DNA of 64,000 nt, from assembly GCF_003932895.1 (NCBI RefSeq), contig NZ_RQYW01000002.1, positions 124,001 through 188,000 on the forward strand, given 5' to 3'. The DNA comes from Leptotrichia sp. OH3620_COT-345 (GTDB lineage Bacteria; Fusobacteriota; Fusobacteriia; Fusobacteriales; Leptotrichiaceae). Numbering within the stretch: the stretch's first letter is position 1; each line of letters begins with the position of its first letter. The position numbers were made by a program, and so were the translations under genes. Positions 8,957-16,236 of this stretch are shown here, in pieces. The notes beneath the pieces are model-generated. The model saw nothing but the letters and a program-made list of their open reading frames with translations. It made no database searches and was not told the DNA's origin.

Positions 8957-9035
8957 TATGAGTTATGCCAATCGAGTTATACCAATTACGGAAATCAATG
9001 TCCGAACAAAGTGAGTTTGCCAATTTCGACTCATA
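8957..9035. repeat. possible decayed repeat with short inverted ends
   Basis: TATGAGT (8957-8963) and ACTCATA (9029-9035) enclose about 65 nt with related half-sequences (CGAGTTAT near the left, CGACTCAT at the right). The stretch is less AT-biased than its surroundings and is not convincingly coding. It could be a relic of a small palindromic repeat element; a genome-wide search would decide. Confidence 0.25.
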
Positions 9036-9037
9036 AT

Positions 9038-9065
9038 AAAACTTTTTGAATCTTCAAAAAGTTTT
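9038..9065. terminator. bidirectional hairpin between birA and the glycyl radical gene
   Basis: A perfect 13-bp inverted repeat: AAAACTTTTTGAA (9038-9050), 2-nt loop, TTCAAAAAGTTTT (9053-9065) followed by TT. Its T-rich right arm can end transcription from birA on the plus strand; the symmetric A-rich arm serves the minus strand. Confidence 0.6.
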
Positions 9066-9104
9066 TTGATTATTAACCGAGAGGTAAAGATAACAAGTCT
9101 ATTT

Positions 9105-9153
9105 AAAAAAATGCCCTGAACAAACTTCACAAAGCCTATCCAGAGCATTTTTT
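9105..9153 (-). terminator. intrinsic terminator of the glycyl radical enzyme gene
   Basis: AAAAAATGC-c-CTG (9106-9118) pairs with CAG-a-GCATTTTTT (9141-9153) around a 22-nt loop; on the minus strand the stem ends in a T run. It lies 45 nt past the stop at 9198. Confidence 0.7.
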
Positions 9154-9197
9154 ATCAAATTTATCAGGTGTATAACATTATTTTTTTTAACTGTCAA

Positions 9198-11603
9198 TTA
9201 TAATTTCTGCTCAGTTCTTGAAATAATATCATTCTGTGTCGTTTTATCCAATGTGACAAATTGTGCACAATATCCTGCGACTCTCACTATAATATCTCTA
9301 TGTTTTTCTGGCTCACATTGGGCAGCTTTCAATGTTTCTCCTGAAATAATATTGAATTGTATATGCCAACCTTTAGATGCTATAAATGATTTTATAACAT
9401 CTACAAATTTCTCAAACTGTTCAGGGCTTCTCACAAGGTCAGGAGAATATTTCTGATTCAATAGCTGTCCTCCTGTAATCATAAGAGTAGGAAGTTTGTT
9501 TACCGAATTAAGTACTGCAGTAGGTCCGTTTACATCTGTTCCCTGTGTAGGTGAACCTCCTTCAGCAGCCGGAGTATAAGCTCGTCTTCCATCAGGAGTA
9601 GCACCGCTTACAGTTCCCATAGGCACATTTGAAGATATTCCGGAAGTTGATACTCCATAGCCTCCATTTTTAGGGCCTCTTCCATATCTTGTATTATGAT
9701 ATTTCTGTATTTCATTTATATATGACCAATAAATATTTTCTGCAAATTCATCTACTTCATCAATATCATTTCCGTATTTAGGCACTTCAAGTAATATTTT
9801 ACGTATTCTTTCTCCTTCTTCTCCTGCATAGTCATTTTGTAATGCATTATATACTTCTTCCTTTGTCAGCACTTTTCCGTCATATACTAACGTTTTCAAA
9901 GCATACAAAGAGTTTGCAGCATTAGCTATTCCAACTTGAAGTCCTGAAACGATATCATAAACCGCTCCTCCTTCTTTTGCTGTCAATCCTCTTTCTATAC
10001 AGTTATCTACAAGACTTGATAACAATATGTCCGGGAATTCCTCTAAATGAGTGTCTGCAAGAGTGTCAAGAGCAACTGTCAGTTTTGTATAATGTTTTAT
10101 ATGATTTTCCCATGCTCTCCATAAATCATCATAAGTTTCAAAATCAGTTAATTTACCTTGACCTTTTAACATCTGAAGTCCTGTTCTATTGTCATATCCG
10201 TCATTTAAAACAAGTTCGGTAGCTTTTACAAGGTTTAAAAATGTCATTCCTGTACATCTGTATCCCCATTTGCCCGGTACGGCAACTTCCACACAACCTA
10301 CCATAGTATAGTCATAAGCATCCTTAAAATCTACACCTTTATTTAAAAGAGCAGGTATTATTATTTCATCAGTATGCATAGCAGGCATTCCGTACCCTGT
10401 AGCGGCAACAGAAGCGCATTCTCTTATAAATCTTTCAGGAGAATTGGCATGGTATCTCACTGCCAGATTAGGCTGTGTCAATTTATTTTCTCCTACGCTT
10501 TCCAATATTAAATAACTCAGTTCATTTGTGCAGTCTTTCCCGTTAGCCTTTGATCCTCCCAAAGTTACATTCTGATAAGTAGGATAACCTGCACCGTAAC
10601 CTGAGTGGGAAGTGGATCTCACTTTTATTACCGAATACAGTTTTACCCAAAGGCACTGTAACAGCTCTTTTGCAAAATCTCTTTCCACATTTCCATCAAT
10701 TATATCCTGTTTATACAACGGATACAAATACTGATCCACTCTTCCCAATGAAGCTGAGTGTCCGTTACTTTCTATCTGTATCACAAGATGAATAAACCAT
10801 ATTGCCTGTACTCCTTCCCAAAATGTGTCTGCAGGATTTTCAGGAACTTTCAGACAGTTTTCATGTATTTGAAGCAATTCTTTTTTTCTTGTTTCGTCTT
10901 TTTCCGATTGAGCAAGTTTCAGTGCCAGATCGGCATATCTATGGGCAAAGTTTATAACTGCTTCCGCTACAATTTCCACCGATTTCAGAAAATCTACTTT
11001 ATTGTATCCTCCGTATACTGTTATATCTACCTTTTCCCTTGCTTCCTTAGCTTCTTCTATTACACCTCTTAACCCTTTGTTCAAAACTTTTTCAAAAGAC
11101 GGAACTATATGACCGTCACCTGATGTCATGTTCCCTTCTCCATGGATTATTTTTACAATTCCCGCTTCTTTTATTTCTTGAGGCATTTGTGCAAAAGCTC
11201 TGTCTTTTAAGGTTTTCCCTCTCCACCATTCGCATATTTCAATCATTTCAGGTATTTCTTCTTCAGGAACACGGAATTTATCCCCTTCTCTTGAATCAAA
11301 ATTACCTTTTTCCTTAAGTTCATCAACAATCCAGTCTACTGCATATTCCGGAAAGAAAGGAGCAGTTCTTTCATCTACAGACTGGTTTCCTGCAATAAGT
11401 TCTCCATCTTTTATATATATTGTCATATTTTCAAGAATTTCCTTTACTGCATAGGCTCTCACAAGATATTTGGATTTTCCTTCATGCTCTTTGTAAGCTT
11501 TTGTAAGCAGTCTTCCCCTTTCTACACTAACTCCCGGAAACTTGGACAGTGCCGATTCTCTAAGTTTTTTTACTCTTTCACTTTTCAAAATATACTCTTT
11601 CAT
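9198..11603 (-). CDS. glycyl radical enzyme, dehydratase/C-O lyase type (YbiW/PflD-like)
   Basis: Oxygen-sensitive radical enzyme of about 801 aa, close in size to E. coli YbiW. The glycyl radical loop RVAGYCAQF is near the C-terminus (Gly about 777) and the active-site MVGCVEVAVPGK holds one Cys (about 437) followed by Glu two residues on. True pyruvate formate-lyase has adjacent Cys-Cys; GC-x-E is typical of C-O cleaving members such as glycerol dehydratase, so the usual label formate acetyltransferase would mislead. The ATG at 11603 has GGAGG 8 nt upstream; a TTG 15 nt earlier overlaps that SD and is unlikely. It follows its activase gene in one operon. With the Fsa, GldA and PTS genes nearby, I infer it opens a 1,5-anhydrohexitol-6-phosphate; which epimer is not readable. 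Confidence 0.88.
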   Translation of the reverse strand: MKEYILKSERVKKLRESALSKFPGVSVERGRLLTKAYKEHEGKSKYLVRAYAVKEILENMTIYIKDGELIAGNQSVDERTAPFFPEYAVDWIVDELKEKGNFDSREGDKFRVPEEEIPEMIEICEWWRGKTLKDRAFAQMPQEIKEAGIVKIIHGEGNMTSGDGHIVPSFEKVLNKGLRGVIEEAKEAREKVDITVYGGYNKVDFLKSVEIVAEAVINFAHRYADLALKLAQSEKDETRKKELLQIHENCLKVPENPADTFWEGVQAIWFIHLVIQIESNGHSASLGRVDQYLYPLYKQDIIDGNVERDFAKELLQCLWVKLYSVIKVRSTSHSGYGAGYPTYQNVTLGGSKANGKDCTNELSYLILESVGENKLTQPNLAVRYHANSPERFIRECASVAATGYGMPAMHTDEIIIPALLNKGVDFKDAYDYTMVGCVEVAVPGKWGYRCTGMTFLNLVKATELVLNDGYDNRTGLQMLKGQGKLTDFETYDDLWRAWENHIKHYTKLTVALDTLADTHLEEFPDILLSSLVDNCIERGLTAKEGGAVYDIVSGLQVGIANAANSLYALKTLVYDGKVLTKEEVYNALQNDYAGEEGERIRKILLEVPKYGNDIDEVDEFAENIYWSYINEIQKYHNTRYGRGPKNGGYGVSTSGISSNVPMGTVSGATPDGRRAYTPAAEGGSPTQGTDVNGPTAVLNSVNKLPTLMITGGQLLNQKYSPDLVRSPEQFEKFVDVIKSFIASKGWHIQFNIISGETLKAAQCEPEKHRDIIVRVAGYCAQFVTLDKTTQNDIISRTEQKL

Positions 11604-11691
11604 AGTTTTTTCCTCCAATATATTTTATTTTCATTTTTTTTGTAATTTTCTTATAACTCATATATATTCATTTTTTACTGACAAATTTATT

Positions 11692-12483
11692 TTATTGATT
11701 TATTTTTGCCCTTACTCCTATTTCTTTCATGATTTCCACAGCTTCTTCCAGCTCTTCTTTTGTATGTTTTACTAAAGTCGGCATAGGATAAGGTCTTCTG
11801 AGTTTCCTATATTTTTCAAGTCCCATAGTATGATATGGCAATATGTCCACATCCAATAAATTTACTTTTTTCAGAAACTTTGCAGTTTCAGCTATATTTT
11901 CCTTATCATCATTCACTCCTTTTATAAAAGGAAATCTCATTATTATATTTTTATGCCATTTTGAAAGCCTTTCAAGATTTTCCAATATTACTTTATTTGA
12001 AACAGCAGTATATTGTTTATGCTTTTCACTATTCATATGTTTTATATCAAACAAAACCGTATCTGTAAGTTTTGCCAGACTTTCAAGTTCTTCATAATTG
12101 CCGAATCCTGTAGTTTCAATAGCTGTTCCTATATATTCTTCTTTAAGTTTTTCAAATAATTTTATTGCAAACTTTGCATTTACAAGAATTTCCCCTCCGC
12201 TTAAAGTGACCCCTCCTCCTGATTTCCTATAAAATTTCTCATCTTTCATAACTTCTTTAAATACTTCATTTAATGTCATTTTTTTTGCTACTTTAGGCAG
12301 TTCTCCCGTAATAGGACAGATAGCCCCATAATCCCAGTAAACTTCATTTTCAGTTTTTTGAGTTTCAGGATTCGAACACCATAAACATCTTAGCGGACAC
12401 CCTTTCAGATATACTACTGTCCTTATACCGGGACCATCAAATGTTGCTCCTCTTTCTATTCCGGTAACAAGTGCTTCTTCCAT
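11692..12483 (-). CDS. glycyl radical enzyme activating enzyme (radical SAM), short form
   Basis: Uses SAM and a [4Fe-4S] cluster to place the radical on the partner enzyme's glycine. The 263 aa protein has the cluster motif CPLRCLWC (Cys 29, 33, 36), DGPGIRT before it, and GGGVTLSGGE about residue 90. Between the first two motifs there is a single Cys (YGAICPITG), so the ferredoxin-like double cluster insert usual in activases of dehydratase-type enzymes is missing; in length it resembles PflA. It is first in an operon, 88 nt before the ATG of the glycyl radical gene. The SD (GGGAGAG) is weak and distant, and the start at 12483 is supported mainly by the conserved N-terminus. Confidence 0.9.
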   Translation of the reverse strand: MEEALVTGIERGATFDGPGIRTVVYLKGCPLRCLWCSNPETQKTENEVYWDYGAICPITGELPKVAKKMTLNEVFKEVMKDEKFYRKSGGGVTLSGGEILVNAKFAIKLFEKLKEEYIGTAIETTGFGNYEELESLAKLTDTVLFDIKHMNSEKHKQYTAVSNKVILENLERLSKWHKNIIMRFPFIKGVNDDKENIAETAKFLKKVNLLDVDILPYHTMGLEKYRKLRRPYPMPTLVKHTKEELEEAVEIMKEIGVRAKINQ

Positions 12484-12524
12484 AAACTGTCTTCTCTCTC
12501 CCTTAATACAAAAATATTTTTAAG

Positions 12525-12548
12525 TTTCGTTTTGTTTCGATATATTTC
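12525..12548. promoter_or_regulatory. probable DeoR-type operator of the activase/GRE operon
   Basis: TTTC occurs at 12525, 12535 and 12545, exactly 10 bp apart (TTTCG, TTTCG, TTTCA). The array starts directly downstream of the -10 element of the leftward promoter, where a repressor would block initiation. The same triplet is found at 12638-12662 (other strand) and 19650-19674. Confidence 0.7.
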
Positions 12549-12577
12549 ATATTACACTATTTATCATTTATTGTCAA
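12549..12577 (-). promoter_or_regulatory. promoter of the activase/GRE operon
   Basis: On the minus strand TTGACA (12577-12572), 17 nt, TAATAT (12554-12549): perfect -35, near-consensus -10, about 66 nt before the activase ATG. Confidence 0.8.
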
Positions 12578-12597
12578 CAAAAATTTTAAAAATTTTA

Positions 12598-12626
12598 TAG
12601 ACTTCTTAAAGTAAATATGCTAATAT
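12598..12626 (+). promoter_or_regulatory. candidate promoter of the Fsa-like aldolase gene
   Basis: TAGACT (12598-12603), 17 nt, TAATAT (12621-12626). The -35 is weak, but the position relative to the operator at 12638-12662 mirrors the divergent promoter. Confidence 0.5.
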
Positions 12627-12637
12627 TAAAATATAAC

Positions 12638-12662
12638 CAAAATAAAACGAAATATATCGAAA
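12638..12662. promoter_or_regulatory. probable DeoR-type operator of the aldolase gene
   Basis: Read on the minus strand TTTCG (12662-12658), TTTCG (12652-12648) and TTTTG (12642-12638) recur every 10 bp, the inverse of the array at 12525-12548. TTTCGATATATTTC (12535-12548) reappears here inverted at 12649-12662. It lies just downstream of the plus-strand -10. Confidence 0.68.
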
Positions 12663-12700
12663 TAGAAACGTTTTATTTTGAAACAATTTTAAAATTAAAG

Positions 12701-12747
12701 AAAGGAGCGGTAACACTCTTTACAGAAGTTACCGGATAAATTTTATG
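12701..12747 (+). promoter_or_regulatory. ribosome binding site separated from the aldolase ATG by a stem-loop
   Basis: AAAGGAG (12701-12707) is followed directly by CGGTAAC (12708-12714), a 13-nt loop, GTTACCG (12728-12734), then 10 nt and the ATG (12745). Unfolded, the SD is 37 nt from the start; folded, about 10. No nearer SD or alternative in-frame start exists. Confidence 0.6.
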
Positions 12748-13461
12748 GAATATTTTTTAGATACTGCAAATTTAGACGACATTAAAAAAATTAATGATAT
12801 TTTCCCTTTAACAGGAGTAACTACCAACCCTTCAATCATTGCAAAAGAAAAAAGAGACTTTAAAGAAATCATAAATGACATTTACAATATTATAGGAAAA
12901 GACAAAATAGTACATGCTCAGGCTGTAGGATATACCGCCGATATTATAATTAAAGAAGTAAATTTATTAAGAGACACTTTCGGAGAAAATTTTTATACTA
13001 AGATTCCCGTGACTGCTGAAGGAATAAAAGCTATGAAAATACTTGCAAAAGACGGACACAAAATAACTGCCACAGGAATTCTTTCTTCTCAACAAATCAT
13101 AATGGCGGCAGAAGCAGGTGCGGAATATATGGCACCTTATATAAACAGATCCGATAACATAGGAGAAAGCGGAATAGAAATAGTTAAAGATGCTTTTACG
13201 ATACTTGAAACTGTTAAAAAAACCGATGAGGAATGTCTGAAAAGATATAAAAGAATTTTTGAACCGAAAATTCTCGGAGCTTCCTTTAAAAATGTAAGAC
13301 AGGTCCATGAAACAATGCTTGCCGGTTCAAAATCGGTTACTATAGCTCCTGACGTTTTTGAAAGGCTTATATATCATCCTTATACAGATTGGAGTATGGA
13401 TACATTTAACTCCGACTGGGAAAAAGCATACGGAAATAAAACCCTTCTGGATTTATTATAA
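12745..13461 (+). CDS. fructose-6-phosphate aldolase-like (Fsa/TalC) class I aldolase
   Basis: Small transaldolase-family aldolase, 238 aa against 220 for E. coli FsaA. It has the Schiff-base Lys in FYTKIPVTAEG (Lys86), TTNPS near residue 26, Gln59 (HAQAV; Gln59 is typical of Fsa rather than transaldolase), APYINR and LGASFKN. Fsa enzymes cleave fructose-6-phosphate or, as reported for FsaA/FsaB, 1-deoxyfructose-6-phosphate to glyceraldehyde-3-phosphate and hydroxyacetone. It is divergent from the GRE operon and shares its operator motif. An ordinary transaldolase is unlikely given the length and Gln59. It is followed by its own terminator. Confidence 0.9.
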   Translation: MEYFLDTANLDDIKKINDIFPLTGVTTNPSIIAKEKRDFKEIINDIYNIIGKDKIVHAQAVGYTADIIIKEVNLLRDTFGENFYTKIPVTAEGIKAMKILAKDGHKITATGILSSQQIIMAAEAGAEYMAPYINRSDNIGESGIEIVKDAFTILETVKKTDEECLKRYKRIFEPKILGASFKNVRQVHETMLAGSKSVTIAPDVFERLIYHPYTDWSMDTFNSDWEKAYGNKTLLDLL

Positions 13462-13480
13462 GTTAAAGATAACAGATTCT

Positions 13481-13523
13481 GAAGACAAAAAATTTTAAAA
13501 TTGAAAATTTTATTATTGTCTTC
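13481..13523 (+). terminator. hairpin after the aldolase gene
   Basis: GAAGACAA (13481-13488) pairs with TTGTCTTC (13516-13523), with an inner AAAATTTT-rich pairing. It begins 20 nt past the stop codon; the tail is only weakly T-rich. Confidence 0.55.
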
Positions 13524-13630
13524 ATTTATCAATAAATCATATATCAGAAATTTTTTATATAATTCAACAAAACACAATAAAATAAATATATAGAAATCAT
13601 ATTTTTAATACTTTAAAAATCTTCATCCCC

Positions 13631-13658
13631 TTGTATTTTTGAAAAATCGGGATATTAT
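13631..13658 (+). promoter_or_regulatory. candidate promoter of the CstA-family gene
   Basis: TTGTAT (13631-13636), 16 nt, TATTAT (13653-13658), 45 nt before the ATG at 13703. No TTTC triplet array is seen here, so this gene may not share the DeoR operator. Confidence 0.45.
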
Positions 13659-13702
13659 TATATTAAAGGAGTAAAAAACTTTTTTAAATGGAGGTAATAA
13701 AT

Positions 13703-15163
13703 ATGATTTCTTTTATTTTGTCAATCATCGCTCTTATATTAGGTTATGTGTTCTACGGTAAACTTGTAGAAAAGATTTTCGGGATTAATCCCCAAAGACC
13801 TACTCCGGCGATTGAATTTAAAGATGGTGTCGATTATGTAGAATTAAGCACACCTAAATCTTTCCTTATACAGTTTCTCAACATTGCAGGAACAGGTCCG
13901 ATATTTGGAGCGATTGCAGGAGCTTTATGGGGACCTGCGGCTTTTCTATGGATTGTTTTCGGTTGTATTTTCGGTGGAGCCGTACATGATTTTTTGATAG
14001 GAATGCTCTCATTGAGGTCAAAAGGAAGCAACATCGGTGAAATAGTCGGAGAAAACCTCGGAAAAACAATGCAGCAAATTATGCGTGTTTTTTCAATTGT
14101 ATTATTGCTTCTTGTAGGAGTAGTGTTTGTAAAATCTCCTGCCGATATACTGTCCAATTTGACAAAAATTGATGTAATGATATTTACAATAGCTATTATT
14201 GTATATTACATACTTGCAACCGTTCTTCCTATAGACAAAATTATAGCTAAAATATATCCTTTATTCGGATTCGCCTTATTGTTCATGGCTATTGGTATCG
14301 GTGGTATGCTTATATACGGAAGTTTAAAAGGAAATTTTGTCATACCTGAAATTACTGACATTTTTAAAGGAAATCCACATCCTAAAGGTACATCTTTATT
14401 CCCTTATTTATTCATTTCCATTGCATGCGGTGCAGTAAGTGGATTTCATGCTACACAAACACCTATGATAGCTCGTTGTATAAAAAATGAAACAGAAGCA
14501 AGAAAAGTATTTTATGGAGCTATGATTGCTGAAGGTGTTGTCGCTCTTATATGGGCTGCCGCTGCAATGACTGTTTTCGGGGGAATTAAAGAACTGGCAG
14601 CTGTCGGTTCTCCTGCAGTAGTTGTAAATAAAGCTTCCAGTCAGCTTTTAGGTATCATCGGTGCTTTCCTTGCCATACTGGGTGTTGTTGCCTGCCCTAT
14701 AACTTCAGGAGATACTGCATTCAGGGGAGCAAGGCTAATAATTGCTGAAATTTTCAATATAAAGCAGGCACCTGTTAAAAATCGTTTCTTAGTAGCTATA
14801 CCCTTATTTGCAGCAGGAATATATCTGACTACTATTGATTTCAATATTATATGGAGATATTTCGCATGGGCTAACCAGACATTGGCAACTGTTGCATTAT
14901 GGACAGCAACAGTCTGGCTTGTAAAAAAAGGAAAATCTTTCTGGATAGCTTTACTCCCATCCATGTTTATGACAATGGTAGTTACTTCATATATCGTTAT
15001 TGCCCCTGAAGGATTTGTAAGATTTTTCAAAAATGTTCCTGTCCATACAATAGAAATGTACGGATTTATAATAGCGGGTATTGTTACGATAATTTGCACT
15101 GCTCTTCTGTTTATGTATAAAAATAAAATTTCAAATATATCAGTTTCAGGAGTTAAAGCATAA
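13703..15163 (+). CDS. CstA-family carbon starvation transporter (short form)
   Basis: Inner-membrane transporter of about 486 aa with many hydrophobic segments. Family features include FGAIAGALWGPAAFLWI, GAVHDFLIGMLSLR, SGFHATQTP and ACPITSGDTAFRGAR. CstA/BtsT proteins take up pyruvate or peptides; the E. coli versions are about 700 aa, while this is a known shorter type. The ATG at 13703 with GGAGG 8 nt upstream is preferred to the ATG at 13688, which overlaps that SD. It lies between the aldolase gene and the convergent deoR-gldA-PTS operon. Its substrate is unknown; a link to the anhydrosugar pathway is only positional. Confidence 0.88.
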   Translation: MISFILSIIALILGYVFYGKLVEKIFGINPQRPTPAIEFKDGVDYVELSTPKSFLIQFLNIAGTGPIFGAIAGALWGPAAFLWIVFGCIFGGAVHDFLIGMLSLRSKGSNIGEIVGENLGKTMQQIMRVFSIVLLLLVGVVFVKSPADILSNLTKIDVMIFTIAIIVYYILATVLPIDKIIAKIYPLFGFALLFMAIGIGGMLIYGSLKGNFVIPEITDIFKGNPHPKGTSLFPYLFISIACGAVSGFHATQTPMIARCIKNETEARKVFYGAMIAEGVVALIWAAAAMTVFGGIKELAAVGSPAVVVNKASSQLLGIIGAFLAILGVVACPITSGDTAFRGARLIIAEIFNIKQAPVKNRFLVAIPLFAAGIYLTTIDFNIIWRYFAWANQTLATVALWTATVWLVKKGKSFWIALLPSMFMTMVVTSYIVIAPEGFVRFFKNVPVHTIEMYGFIIAGIVTIICTALLFMYKNKISNISVSGVKA

Positions 15164-15306
15164 TAAAAAATAATTTTTTACTCTCAGTTTTAGAAATACT
15201 TGAAATTATTCATTCATTTTAAAATCTTATATCAAAAAATTTTCTCAAAAAATATGAATTATAACTATTCAAAAAAACAACAAACTTTATATCCGGAAAT
15301 TGGAAT

Positions 15307-15330
15307 GTGAGGATGCATCGTCATCCTCAC
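15307..15330. repeat. stem-loop between convergent genes
   Basis: GTGAGGATG (15307-15315), 6-nt loop, CATCCTCAC (15322-15330): a perfect 9-bp stem in the gap between the CstA and DeoR genes. No T run follows on either strand, so it may be a structural or REP-like element rather than a classical terminator. Confidence 0.5.
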
Positions 15331-15380
15331 AAAAAAGTTTGAAAATATTTCACTAAGTTTTTTAAAAAATAATACAAAAA

Positions 15381-15406
15381 TATGAGGGCATATCACTACC
15401 CTCATA
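15381..15406. terminator. TATGAGGG/CCCTCATA hairpin between convergent genes
   Basis: TATGAGGG (15381-15388), 10-nt loop, CCCTCATA (15399-15406), then AATTTTATTT. It lies 42 nt past the deoR stop and on the plus strand downstream of the CstA gene. The stem resembles those at 36163 and 60166. Confidence 0.6.
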
Positions 15407-15447
15407 AATTTTATTTAAAAATTGTAGTAACTTTCAAAATATCGACT

Positions 15448-16197
15448 TTATATACATTCTATTCCAATTTTTTCATATTCTTCCAAAATTTCCCTTGATA
15501 TTCTTTTATCAGTTACAATAGTTGTAATATCTTTTATATCACATACTTTATAAGGCATGATTACATTAAACTTTTCAGGTATGACAAGAGTTACCGTTCT
15601 TCCCGAAGATTTTATAAACTGACGTTTCACTCCAATTTCTTCTTCGTAAGGACTTGTAATCCCCATTATAGGATGTACTGCATAAGCTCCCATAAAACAA
15701 ATATCGGGATAATATTCCTTTATCTGATTTTCAGCCAAGTATCCTACATTTGTCATAATTTTTTTAAATAAATTTCCTCCTATCATTATGACATCTATAT
15801 TTTTGTGATTACAAAGTTCATTGGCAATAGACAGACTGTTAGTAAGCACAGTCAGACTGAGATTAACAGGAATTGCTCTTGCTAACTGTAAATTCGTTGT
15901 ACTTCCGTCAATGGCAATTACTTGATTTTCTTTCATAAGATTTACTGCTTTTAATGCCAATTCGTACTTTAACTCAGGTTCAAAATTTTCCCTTTCAGAG
16001 TAATTTATTACATATCTGTTTAAAGGAAGAGCTCCTCCGAAGACTCTTTTGAGTACTCCCTTTTTGTCCATTTCCATAAGATCTCTTCTTATAGTATCTT
16101 CAGAAACTGATAAATCAAGAGCCAATTCATTCACTATTACTTTCCCTTTTGTATTCAGTTTCATAAGTATCAAATCTTGTCGTTCCTTTTTCAGCAT
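15448..16197 (-). CDS. DeoR/GlpR-family transcriptional repressor
   Basis: 249 aa regulator with an N-terminal DeoR winged helix (ERQDLILMKLNTKGK, VSEDTIRRDLMEMDKKG, GGALPL; residues 1-60) and a C-terminal DeoRC sugar-phosphate sensor (AIDGSTTNLQLAR, LTNSLSIANEL, IGGNL). Such proteins are normally released from DNA by a phosphorylated sugar. It is the third gene of the PTS-gldA-deoR operon (39 nt after gldA). The 10-bp-spaced TTTC arrays at three promoters of this locus are its likely operators, including its own operon promoter (autoregulation). The inducer is inferred to be a pathway intermediate. Confidence 0.92.
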   Translation of the reverse strand: MLKKERQDLILMKLNTKGKVIVNELALDLSVSEDTIRRDLMEMDKKGVLKRVFGGALPLNRYVINYSERENFEPELKYELALKAVNLMKENQVIAIDGSTTNLQLARAIPVNLSLTVLTNSLSIANELCNHKNIDVIMIGGNLFKKIMTNVGYLAENQIKEYYPDICFMGAYAVHPIMGITSPYEEEIGVKRQFIKSSGRTVTLVIPEKFNVIMPYKVCDIKDITTIVTDKRISREILEEYEKIGIECI

Positions 16198-16236
16198 TTT
16201 ATCATTCCCTGTTTAAAATTTTTTACAAAAGCTGTA

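Noticed and set aside
8963-9148. Minus-strand 61-codon ORF
   Set aside because: It overlaps two hairpins and a repeat-like segment; no SD and no protein-like pattern.
9198-11603. Pyruvate formate-lyase
   Set aside because: The active site has a single Cys followed by Val-Glu (GCVE), not the Cys-Cys pair of PFL, and the neighbours are Fsa, GldA and a PTS.
13481-13523. CRISPR-like repeat
   Set aside because: It is a single inverted repeat; no direct repeats with regular spacers were seen anywhere in the window.
14641-15099. Minus-strand 152-codon ORF opposite the CstA gene
   Set aside because: Antisense frame of a conserved transporter; no SD and no homology pattern.
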